From Cobetia crustatorum (GTDB taxonomy: Bacteria > Pseudomonadota > Gammaproteobacteria > Pseudomonadales > Halomonadaceae): a DNA stretch of 64,000 nucleotides. The stretch covers positions 1 through 64,000 of the forward strand of contig NZ_JEMF01000021.1 of assembly GCF_000591415.1 (NCBI RefSeq). Direction: 5' to 3'. Below the pieces are notes generated by a model. It was not told the origin of the DNA and searched no databases. It was given only the letters and a program-made list of their open reading frames with translations. Shown one piece after another: positions 56,003 to 64,000 of the stretch (positions within the stretch are counted from its first letter, which is position 1; each line of letters opens with the position of its first letter). The translations under genes and the position numbers were made by a program.

Positions 56003-57076
56003 ATGAGCCTTGTGAGCGGTATCGTGCGCGCCGCACTCAGCATCACCATGCTGGGTGCGGCAACCTGGCTAACTCCTGCGCTGTGGTTCCGATTACCAGG
56101 ACCGGAGGTACTGCGTATCGGTATCGCGGTACTGGTTGGCACGCTGGCACTGCTCTGCGTCGTGGCACTGTGGTGGCCTCAAGCCAGCACACTTCGCTGG
56201 CGGTTGGCGGGGAGCTATCTGATGCTGCTGGTCGCCAGCCTGGCGTGGTGGCACAGCATTGCGCCGCAAGCCGATCGCGACTGGGCAGAAGAGGTTGCGC
56301 ATCTGGTCGAGGGACGTGTGATTGAAGGGCAGGAAAGCCAGACTCAGCCAGATGTAGGACACTCACGCGGCGCTGTACTGCATCTCGATCACGTGCGTGA
56401 TTTTGAATGGCATACGCCAGAAGACTTCACGCCACATTGGGAGTCGCGCGACTATCCCCTGGATGAACTGACCTCCGTTGACCTGCTCACCAGCCACTGG
56501 ATGGGGCCACAGATCGCCCACACCCTCGTCAGCTTTGGCTTCGCCGATGGTCGCTATCTGGCCTTTTCGGTGGAGATCAGAAAAGAACGCACCGAAGTGT
56601 TCTCGACACTGGGCGGAATGTTCAAACAGTACGAACTGGCGGTGATTGCCGCCGACGAGCGCGATATCGTACGGGTGCGCAGCAACGTGCGCGGTGAGGA
56701 AGTGCACCTCTATCGGGTACAGATGCCGCAGGAAATGATGCGTGAGCTGCTGCTGGCCTACGTGGACGAGGCCGAGACATTGCGCACCCAACCTCGTTTC
56801 TACAACACTGCTTTCAGCAACTGCACTACGCTGGTCTACGCGATGATGACGCGCCTGACAGATGGCTTGCCTCTCGACTACCGCCTGCTGCTCTCCGGCT
56901 ACCTGCCAGAATACGTCGCGGATCAGGGCGCGCTCAGCGATACCGCGCCCTTCGCCGAGCTGAAAGCCAGGAGCCTGATCAACCCCGCGGCACTGGCCGC
57001 AGACCAGCAGCCGGATGGTGACTTCTCGCGCTTGATTCGCGAAGGCATCCCCGGCGCGGACCGGCCATCTTTCTAG
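56003..57076 (+). CDS. DUF4105 domain membrane protein
   Basis: 357 aa with three N-terminal hydrophobic segments (residues about 5-25, 33-58, 70-86) and a large extracytoplasmic domain. That domain has VRDFEWHTPEDFTPHWE, FSVEIRKERTEVFSTLGGMFKQYELAVIAADERD and FYNTAFSNCTTLVYAM, typical of DUF4105 (Lnb-like N-terminal periplasmic domain). The N-C-T-T cysteine suggests a papain-like fold, but activity is unproven. Ten bases after the aminotransferase gene. Confidence 0.82.
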   Translation: MSLVSGIVRAALSITMLGAATWLTPALWFRLPGPEVLRIGIAVLVGTLALLCVVALWWPQASTLRWRLAGSYLMLLVASLAWWHSIAPQADRDWAEEVAHLVEGRVIEGQESQTQPDVGHSRGAVLHLDHVRDFEWHTPEDFTPHWESRDYPLDELTSVDLLTSHWMGPQIAHTLVSFGFADGRYLAFSVEIRKERTEVFSTLGGMFKQYELAVIAADERDIVRVRSNVRGEEVHLYRVQMPQEMMRELLLAYVDEAETLRTQPRFYNTAFSNCTTLVYAMMTRLTDGLPLDYRLLLSGYLPEYVADQGALSDTAPFAELKARSLINPAALAADQQPDGDFSRLIREGIPGADRPSF

Positions 57077-57094
57077 ACGCGAACCCTGCTCGTG

Positions 57095-58639
57095 TTACGC
57101 AGAACGTCGCTCTGGCCCAGCCCCGGGGCGCGCAGGGTCACGCCCCATCATGCGATCCAGCTGTCGGTAACCGATAGCCTCCATCAGCTGGGCTCGCTGC
57201 ACTCCCTCCTGCGCAATCAGATCACTTAACGTCAGCGCGACACGCAGCACGCGGTGGTAGGCGCGCGCCGAGAGATTCAGTCGCGACAGCACGCCAGCCA
57301 GCCATTGCCGCTCGGCATCATCGAGCTGACAGGCAGCCTCCAGGTCCGGCGTACTCAGGTGTGCATTGAGCCCTCCTCGTGCCAACTGGCGAGTACGCGC
57401 GGCCAGTACGCGGGCGCGCACCACTTCAGAGCCCTCACCGGGAGTCGCCGACGTCAGTTCTTCCGCTGGCAATCCCGGCACCTCGACCTGCAGATCGATA
57501 CGATCCAGCAACGGACCAGATAAGCGGGCCTGGTAGCGCTGAATCTGCCCGGGCGTACAACTACAGTTGCGACGCGAGTCTCCCAGATAGCCACAGGGGC
57601 AGGGATTCATCGCCGCGACAAGCTGAAAGCGCGCTGGGAAGCGACGCTGATGACTGGCACGGGAGATCAAGATCCGGCCACTTTCGAGCGGCTCCCTCAT
57701 TACCTCCAATACCCCCCGATCAAACTCCGCCAGTTCGTCCAGAAACAGCACCCCGTGGTGGGCAAGCGAAACTTCGCCTGGGCGCGGCTTTGAACCACCG
57801 CCCACCAGAGCCACCCCGCTGGCAGTGTGATGCGGTGCTCGAAAAGGTCGCTGCCCCCAGCGCTCCATGATCGGCAGACCACACACCGAACGCACCGCCG
57901 CCACCTCCAGCGCTTCGTTTTCGCCCAACGGCGGCAGAATGCCCGACAGACGACTGGCTAGCATCGTCTTGCCTGTACCCGGTGGACCTGCAAAAAGCAG
58001 ATTGTGGCCGCCAGCCGCCGCGATCTCCAACGCACGTCGTGCCTGATGTTGCCCGCGCACCTCGCTGAGGTCTGGTTCCGGCAGTCGCGCCTGAGGCGTC
58101 ACCGCACACACATGCGGCGTGATGCGCTCACGCCCCAGCAAATGAGCGACCAATTCCAATAGATGCCCCACCGCCAGCACTTCCAGCTGGTCTGCCAGTG
58201 CAGCCTCATCAGCATTCGCCATCGGCACCACCAATGCGCGCCCTGCTCTGCGACAACATAGTGCGGCGGGCAGTACGCCAGTCACGGGACGAATACTGCC
58301 ATCCAGTGCCAACTCGCCAAGGCATTCCAGTTGAGCCACCGCTTCTTCGGGTATCTGCCCTGATGCCACCAGAATGCCAAGTGCGATCGGCAGGTCAAAA
58401 CGACCGCCCTCCTTGGGCAAATCAGCTGGCGCTAGGTTGAGCGTGATGCGACGCGCTGGAAACTCGAACCCCGCATTGAGCAGCGCACTACGGACGCGCT
58501 CGCGACTTTCTTTCACCGCCGTTTCCGGCAGCCCGACAATCGATAGCCCCGGCAGCCCATTGGAGAGATGTACCTCAACCTGAACTTCTGGTGCCTCGAG
58601 ACCGAGCGATGCTCGCGTGCGCAGCATTGCCAATGACAT
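57095..58639 (-). CDS. YifB family Mg chelatase-like AAA ATPase (ComM)
   Basis: 514-aa AAA+ protein; ComM-type members are helicases that extend branch migration in natural transformation. Starts MSLAMLRTRASLGLEAPEVQVEVHLSNGLPGLSIVGLPETAVKES (N-terminal Lon-like domain), then Walker A in FAGPPGTGKTMLASRL, Walker B VLFLDELAEF, sensor AMNPCPCGYLGD and the zinc-finger-like CxCG-GDSRRNCSC segment. The RKTP-type C-terminus has ARAYHRVLRVALTLSDL. Convergent with the DUF4105 gene. Confidence 0.92.
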   Translation of the reverse strand: MSLAMLRTRASLGLEAPEVQVEVHLSNGLPGLSIVGLPETAVKESRERVRSALLNAGFEFPARRITLNLAPADLPKEGGRFDLPIALGILVASGQIPEEAVAQLECLGELALDGSIRPVTGVLPAALCCRRAGRALVVPMANADEAALADQLEVLAVGHLLELVAHLLGRERITPHVCAVTPQARLPEPDLSEVRGQHQARRALEIAAAGGHNLLFAGPPGTGKTMLASRLSGILPPLGENEALEVAAVRSVCGLPIMERWGQRPFRAPHHTASGVALVGGGSKPRPGEVSLAHHGVLFLDELAEFDRGVLEVMREPLESGRILISRASHQRRFPARFQLVAAMNPCPCGYLGDSRRNCSCTPGQIQRYQARLSGPLLDRIDLQVEVPGLPAEELTSATPGEGSEVVRARVLAARTRQLARGGLNAHLSTPDLEAACQLDDAERQWLAGVLSRLNLSARAYHRVLRVALTLSDLIAQEGVQRAQLMEAIGYRQLDRMMGRDPARPGAGPERRSA

Positions 58640-59573
58640 GAGCCTTCCCTTGCGTGATGCCGTCGCTACGTTGCACGGCGAGAGCGAAGCAGGGCATGTG
58701 CCCTCCGATATACCAGGATACTTACGTCACCCAGCCTCACAAGCATGGCAAAGCTCATGCTGATAAGAACCCTGCTGACTCAACGCTAGCCAAAACTCAA
58801 TCAATGCCAGAACCCCGCTCAATATCAGAACACTGCTTCTGCTAACAGATAGCAGGCAAAATTGACGTGATACACACGTGACCTATTCTGAATGACTCAT
58901 CGTTAGCGTAAATTCTCTTACGACTGCAAATATTGTCGCTACTGAATACGTAATGAATAAACCGACTGTGGATAACATTACATAAAGATATGAATTGTTC
59001 TTTCTACAGCGCTCAAATACCCATCAATTCCTCATGGCAACAGCCTGACAGACTAGTGATTTGAGGTGATTTTCGACTAGAGCCTCAACTAGGACGCTCA
59101 TCAGCCTTTCAGAAAGATTCCAAAGGACGAAATATCAACGGAATGCATCTCAAAAGAACATCTCAGTAGCCGAACGTGATTGGTTGTCGAGGCGGTAATT
59201 TCTTTAAGAGCCATGATTTAACCTGCCATCAGCCATTAAACCCTCAAGAAATGGCGCCATTTTTTCTCTCGCACAGAAATATCTCCTCGAGCGAGCGTGT
59301 CCCTGCCATGCTTTAGTCCTTGCACCAGCTTGGCGACGTCAATGCGCCTCGTTTTCCATTTCTACCTCATCAAGCGCATCGTCCCCAAAGGTGCACCGCG
59401 ACAGTGCCTATCTGGACAGCTGCTGGTATATTTGACCGGCTTTTCTAACCATGTGGTCAGGTAAGCCGCCAAGCTGTCTCACGGAATGTCGCTCTAGCGC
59501 GGCAGAGAATCGTCCAACCCACGGAAGGGCCAGCCATTCAGGGCGACTTTGGCTTGTTTCAGGAGCAATACCC
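58640..59573. other. Long gene-free region, partly AT-rich
   Basis: About 930 bases. From 58780 to 59330 the sequence is distinctly AT-richer than the rest of the chromosome, with stops in every frame. It contains one perfect DnaA box (TGTGGATAA, 58967-58975) and an imperfect TTGAGG/CCTCAA repeat near 59061-59086. No tRNA, known RNA or protein pattern recognised. Confidence 0.55.
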
Positions 59574-59852
59574 ATGCAAGACATGCTTGCCCCGCTGGCA
59601 TCCTTTGCAGATGTCATTGGCATGCTGGGCACCACCCTGGTGGTCGGTGCCTTCTTCATGCTGCAGATAGGCAAACTCGATGCCCGCAGCCTGACCTATA
59701 ATCTGGCGAACCTGAGTGGCGCCGTTCTGCTGCTCATCAGTCTGTGTATCAACTTCAATCTGGCCAGTTTCGTGATAGAAATCTTCTGGATCGTGGCCTC
59801 GATAGTGGGGCTGGTACGCTGGATGCTGGGGACGCGCCCGCACGCCGCCTAG
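59574..59852 (+). CDS. CBU_0592-like small membrane protein
   Basis: 92 aa with three hydrophobic segments. The pattern FADVIGMLGTTLVVGAFFMLQIGKLDARSLTYNLANLSGAVLLLISL followed by ASFVIEIFWIVASIVGLVRW is that of the CBU_0592 family, unknown function. AGGAG is 8 bases before the ATG at 59574. A strong terminator follows. Confidence 0.8.
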   Translation: MQDMLAPLASFADVIGMLGTTLVVGAFFMLQIGKLDARSLTYNLANLSGAVLLLISLCINFNLASFVIEIFWIVASIVGLVRWMLGTRPHAA

Positions 59853-59875
59853 CGGATGACGCGACCTGCAGATAC

Positions 59876-59914
59876 GAAAAAGCCGCCACACCCTGAGGTG
59901 TGGCGGCTTTTTTC
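59876..59914. terminator. Bidirectional terminator
   Basis: AAAAAGCCGCCACACC and its complement form a 15-bp stem with CTGA loop; A run before and T run after. Serves the CBU_0592-like gene and the convergent ubiK gene. Confidence 0.9.
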
Positions 59915-59947
59915 ATCCCGATGGCATGCCGAACTGCGGCTCAGACT

Positions 59948-60301
59948 TCACGCATCACGCTGACGCTCGACTTCTGCAGCGTGGCTTGCGCTTTCTTCGC
60001 CTGCAACCGGTGTACAACTGTCTTCATCCGCGGTTTGCATACCTGTCACCAGTCCCTGCTTTTCCAGCAGCGATTCTAGCGCAATGACCTGCTTTTCCAA
60101 CGACTCGACACGGCTACGCGTACGCGTCAGCACATCCATCATGATGTCGAAGTCTTCCCGCGATACCAGCTCCATACGATCAAAGGCACTGCGCATCACC
60201 CCCTGCACAGACTTCTGCAGCTCCTCCGGGCCATGAGAGGCATCTTGCAGGCGCTCACCAATTTGCTGGGCCATCCGCCCGATGACGTCATTCTTGAACA
60301 T
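59948..60301 (-). CDS. ubiK: Ubiquinone biosynthesis accessory factor UbiK (YqiC-like)
   Basis: 117 aa. The BMFP/UbiK pattern is present: VQGVMRSAFDRMELVSREDFDIMMDVLTRTRSRVESLEKQV, predicted coiled coil that trimerises and binds membrane. The E. coli homologue supports aerobic ubiquinone synthesis with UbiJ. The C-terminal 35 residues are variable. Divergent from glnK. Confidence 0.9.
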   Translation of the reverse strand: MFKNDVIGRMAQQIGERLQDASHGPEELQKSVQGVMRSAFDRMELVSREDFDIMMDVLTRTRSRVESLEKQVIALESLLEKQGLVTGMQTADEDSCTPVAGEESASHAAEVERQRDA

Positions 60302-60489
60302 GCTTCACCTCAGACGTTGCGTGCCGATCGCCTGATGCCATCAGGGTCGACGCGGTAAAAAGGACACCCCCCTGATATATGGAGCGCCGGTTCTTGCTAC
60401 AAGGATACGCAACCCGCTCGCAAGTCGCATGTTCAGAACACACATCATGCCCGCACGCCTTCTGATGACCCTCTCAGATGACTCCCTCT

Positions 60490-60566
60490 GCACCATATTA
60501 GCGTTACCCCCTACGTCGAAAGGCGCAAGGCCAGCACCAAAACAGTGCGCCCTTGAGGGCATGCTC
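60490..60566 (+). promoter_or_regulatory. Possible NtrC sites upstream of glnK
   Basis: TGCACCA (60490-60496) is a perfect half of the NtrC palindrome TGCACCAnnnTGGTGCA; the second half is degenerate. A second near-palindrome, TGCGCCCTTGAGGGCATGC, begins at about 60546. Both lie about 80-155 bases before the sigma-54 promoter, a normal enhancer distance. Inference. Confidence 0.35.
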
Positions 60567-60629
60567 ATTCGCCTCTTTTCTTCGTCGCGGAAATGGGCCG
60601 CTCTCAGTCAATGCAACTGAATGAGTTAA

Positions 60630-61076
<447 letters not shown>

Positions 61077-61108
61077 TCACCGCGCACAATAATAAAGGAG
61101 AATCCCGC

Positions 61109-62356
61109 ATGAACGAGATCATCGAGGTCAAGTACGCACTTGATACCTTCTACTTCCTGGTCTGTGGCGCACTCGTGCTGTGGATGGCCGCCGGCTTCGC
61201 CATGCTGGAAGCTGGCCTGGTACGCGCCAAGAACACCACGGAAATTCTGACCAAGAACGTGGCTCTGTTCGCCATCGCCTGCACCATGTACATGGTGGTC
61301 GGCTATCACATCATGTACTCAAGCCCTGAAGGCGGTTTCCTGCCGAATCTGGGCTTCTTGATCGGCGCCGAGAATACTGCAGAAGACGCGCTCGCTTCCG
61401 GTGGCGACATTTACTACAGCGCCCGCTCCGACTTCTTCTTCCAGGTCGTGTTCGTAGCGACCGCCATGTCCATCGTTTCCGGTGCCGTTGCTGAGCGCAT
61501 GAAGCTGTGGGCCTTCCTGTTGTTCGCCGTGGTCATGACAGGCTTCATTTACCCGGTGCAGGGCTACTGGACCTGGGGTGGCGGCTTTTTGAGCGAAGCG
61601 GGCTTCAGTGACTTCGCCGGCTCCGGCATCGTGCACATGGCAGGCGCTTCCGCCGCACTGGCAGGCGTGCTGCTACTGGGCGCTCGTCAGGGCAAGTACG
61701 GCAAGAATGGTGAGATTAATGCCATCCCGGGCTCCAACCTGCCACTGGCAACCCTGGGCACCTTCATCCTGTGGCTAGGGTGGTTGGGCTTCAATGGCGG
61801 CTCCGAGCTAGTGCTATCCAACATCGATGAGGCCAATGCAGTCGCGCAAGTCTTCGTCAACACCAATGCTGCTGCCTCTGGTGGTGTCATCGCCGCCCTG
61901 GTGCTCGCTCGCCTGTGGTTCCGCAAGGCGGATCTGACCATGGCCCTCAACGGCGCACTGGCTGGCCTGGTCGCCATCACTGCTGGACCACTGACGCCGA
62001 GTATCGGTGAAGCTACGCTGATCGGGGCTGTCGGTGGTCTGCTGGTCGTGTTCGCTATCGTCGGCCTCGACAAGCTGAAAATCGATGATCCGGTCGGTGC
62101 CATCTCCGTCCACGGCGTCGTCGGCCTGTGGGGCCTGATGGCAGTACCGCTGACCAATAGTGATGCTACCTTCTCCGCACAGCTGCTGGGCGCCGCTACC
62201 ATCTTCGCTTGGGTGTTCTTCGCAAGCCTGGTGGTATGGATGATCATCAAAGTCACCATGGGCCTGCGCGTCACTGCAGAAGAAGAATACGAAGGCGTGG
62301 ATCTGGCAGAATGTGGTATGGAGGCTTACCCGGAATTCACCTCCAGCCGCAAGTAA
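61109..62356 (+). CDS. amtB: Ammonium transporter AmtB
   Basis: 415-aa membrane channel of the Amt/Rh family with about 11 hydrophobic segments. Diagnostic parts: DTFYFLVCGALVLWMAAGFAMLEAGLVRAKN, IVHMAGASAALAGVLLLGAR (twin-histidine region), LGWLGFNGGS and AISVHGVVGLWGLMAVPL (second pore histidine). No long periplasmic signal segment, so it starts with a short first helix. The RBS AAGGAG is 7-8 bases upstream of the ATG. Blocked by GlnK under ammonium excess, by family knowledge. Confidence 0.96.
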   Translation: MNEIIEVKYALDTFYFLVCGALVLWMAAGFAMLEAGLVRAKNTTEILTKNVALFAIACTMYMVVGYHIMYSSPEGGFLPNLGFLIGAENTAEDALASGGDIYYSARSDFFFQVVFVATAMSIVSGAVAERMKLWAFLLFAVVMTGFIYPVQGYWTWGGGFLSEAGFSDFAGSGIVHMAGASAALAGVLLLGARQGKYGKNGEINAIPGSNLPLATLGTFILWLGWLGFNGGSELVLSNIDEANAVAQVFVNTNAAASGGVIAALVLARLWFRKADLTMALNGALAGLVAITAGPLTPSIGEATLIGAVGGLLVVFAIVGLDKLKIDDPVGAISVHGVVGLWGLMAVPLTNSDATFSAQLLGAATIFAWVFFASLVVWMIIKVTMGLRVTAEEEYEGVDLAECGMEAYPEFTSSRK

Positions 62357-62845
<489 letters not shown>

Positions 62846-62895
62846 CGCCACGTTCTCGGAGCAGACACCTGTACTCTGATATTTCATGGCCAGAC

Positions 62896-62930
62896 AAAAA
62901 AACCGCAGGCCAATGGCCTGCGGTTTTTTT
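62896..62930. terminator. Bidirectional terminator
   Basis: AAAAAACCGCAGGCC and GGCCTGCGGTTTTTT with AAT loop. Serves the second PII gene and convergent fpr. Confidence 0.92.
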
Positions 62931-62987
62931 GTGCTATCCGACAACTTACTTCTCAATCGTTACTGTTTGCCTACCAGTTCTCGATCA

Positions 62988-63764
62988 TCACTTCTCGACA
63001 AAGGCACGCTCAATCACGTAATCACCCGGCACGCCCATCTTCGGTGAGATGGCAAAGCCACGGGTATCCAGCATGGCACTGATGTCGTCCAGCATCGCCG
63101 GGCTGCCACAGATCATGGCGCGGTCACGCTTCGGGTCCAACGGCGGCAGACCAATATCTTCGAACAGCTTGCCGCTTTCCACCAGATCAGTGATACGGCC
63201 CTGATTGCGAAACTCCTCGCGGGTCACTGTCGGGTAGTAGATCAGCTTCTCCGCGATATCTTCACCAAGATATTCGTGCTTCGGCAGCTCTTGCGCGATC
63301 ACATCGGCATAAGCCAGCTCAGAGACGTGACGCACACCGTGCATCAGAATGATCTTGTTGTAGCGCTCATAGGTCTCCGGGTCCTGAATGACGCTCAGGA
63401 AGGGCGCAAGGCCCGTACCGGTGGAGAACAGGTAAAGGTTCTCACCCGGTAGCAGATCATCCAGTACCAGCGTGCCTGTCGGCTTGCGGGACACCATGAT
63501 CTGATCGCCCGGCTTGAGGTGCTGCAGGCGAGAAGTCAGCGGGCCGTCCTGCACCTTGATGGAGAAGAATTCCAGGTGCTCTTCGTAGTTCGGGCTGGCA
63601 ATCGAATAGGCGCGCATCAGTGGCTTGCCTTCGACTTCCAGACCAATCATCACGAACTGGCCGTTCTTGAAGCGCAGGCTATCTTCACGCTGTGTGCGGA
63701 AGCTGAATAGCGAGTCATTCCAATGATGGACGTCGATGACTTCTGTCGTGGTCAGGCTGCTCAC
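62988..63764 (-). CDS. fpr: Ferredoxin/flavodoxin-NADP reductase
   Basis: 258-aa FAD enzyme passing electrons between NADPH and ferredoxin or flavodoxin. FAD site MRAYSIASPNYEEHLEFF and NADPH site LFSTGTGLAPFLSVIQD plus MICGSPAMLDD are clear. The Pseudomonas-type (subclass I) length fits. I place the start at GTG 63764, with GGGAGG 6 bases upstream; the ATG at 63821 would add a leader without a ribosome site. In pseudomonads fpr is controlled by the divergent LysR regulator FinR; the expected neighbour would lie beyond the window. Confidence 0.92.
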   Translation of the reverse strand: MSSLTTTEVIDVHHWNDSLFSFRTQREDSLRFKNGQFVMIGLEVEGKPLMRAYSIASPNYEEHLEFFSIKVQDGPLTSRLQHLKPGDQIMVSRKPTGTLVLDDLLPGENLYLFSTGTGLAPFLSVIQDPETYERYNKIILMHGVRHVSELAYADVIAQELPKHEYLGEDIAEKLIYYPTVTREEFRNQGRITDLVESGKLFEDIGLPPLDPKRDRAMICGSPAMLDDISAMLDTRGFAISPKMGVPGDYVIERAFVEK

Positions 63765-64000
63765 TTGATGCCTCCCGGGGCACTGCCCCTCAAATTCAAT
63801 ATTCACTATTGGAATAAACAAATAACAGCTTATGACCCAATGAACTATGCGACGATTGTAGTCACTTGCGGGTTATGCGTTAAATGGTTTATCTGGATAT
63901 AGGTTATCTATTTTATCAATATTGATTGCGAATGAATCTTATTTCAACCTTGTGATGGCAATAAACCTTCCGTAACAGCGATTTCTCGCGTTGCGCCCGT
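63765..64000. other. AT-rich upstream region of fpr
   Basis: 236 bases, AT-rich between 63780 and 63960. Probably the fpr promoter region and the start of a divergent gene. No complete gene or clear operator. Confidence 0.45.

Overview
This 64-kb window is bacterial chromosome from a gammaproteobacterium, most likely a marine or halophilic member of the Halomonadaceae (Halomonas/Cobetia-like). The assignment rests on gene content and order (hemCDXY; lptM-lysA-dapF-DUF484-xerC-yigB; engB-cytochrome c4-dsbA; thiSG-trmB; glnK-amtB), on two TRAP transporters, and on a gamma-type tmRNA tag (ANDENYALAA). It is inference: no 16S gene is present. Many of these genes lie close to the replication origin in Pseudomonas.

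Layout. 0-2 kb: ratB-ratA diverge from smpB and the tmRNA gene. 2-6.6 kb: a siderophore/heme-type iron ABC importer. 7-9.5 kb: a large MscS-family channel. 9.6-15.4 kb: a DUF2780 lipoprotein, then the heme operon hemC-hemD-hemX-hemY facing argH. 15.7-23 kb: argH, lptM, an AT-rich foreign insert, lysA-dapF-DUF484-xerC-yigB. 23.3-27.3 kb: a small membrane protein, engB, cytochrome c4, dsbA and an EEP nuclease-like protein. 27.7-35.3 kb: two complete TRAP transporters flanking dtd. 35.4-43.3 kb: CHI-like protein, thiD, YqaA, patatin, RsuA-type pseudouridine synthase, ABC-F ATPase, TIGR02444 protein, FKBP isomerase. 43.3-43.8 kb: a gene-free segment with three perfect DnaA boxes. 43.8-50.5 kb: SCO protein and partner, AEC transporter, a possible Fur-controlled small RNA, rlmA, trmB, thiG, thiS, DUF423, thioesterase. 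50.7-58.6 kb: malate synthase G, alpha/beta hydrolase, lipoprotein, aminotransferase, DUF4105 protein, YifB. 59.5-64 kb: a small membrane protein, ubiK, a PII-AmtB-PII nitrogen module behind a sigma-54-type promoter, and fpr.

The most unusual point is at 17.5-18.3 kb. An AT-rich segment with a GNAT acetyltransferase gene, a 125-bp attC-like recombination site and the 5' part of a VOC-family gene sits between lptM and lysA. This looks like integron gene-cassette material placed in a housekeeping operon, apparently separating lysA from its ribosome-binding site. Other candidates worth testing are a DnaA-box cluster (possible oriC), a Fur-box-preceded structured RNA at 46.3-46.4 kb and a perfect 15-bp inverted repeat at 10.4 kb.

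Caution: five conserved genes (hemY, argH, the EEP protein gene, trmB, thiG) each carry one apparent single-base deletion, mostly in short G/C runs. Real loss of all five is unlikely; base-calling or assembly error is the simpler explanation.
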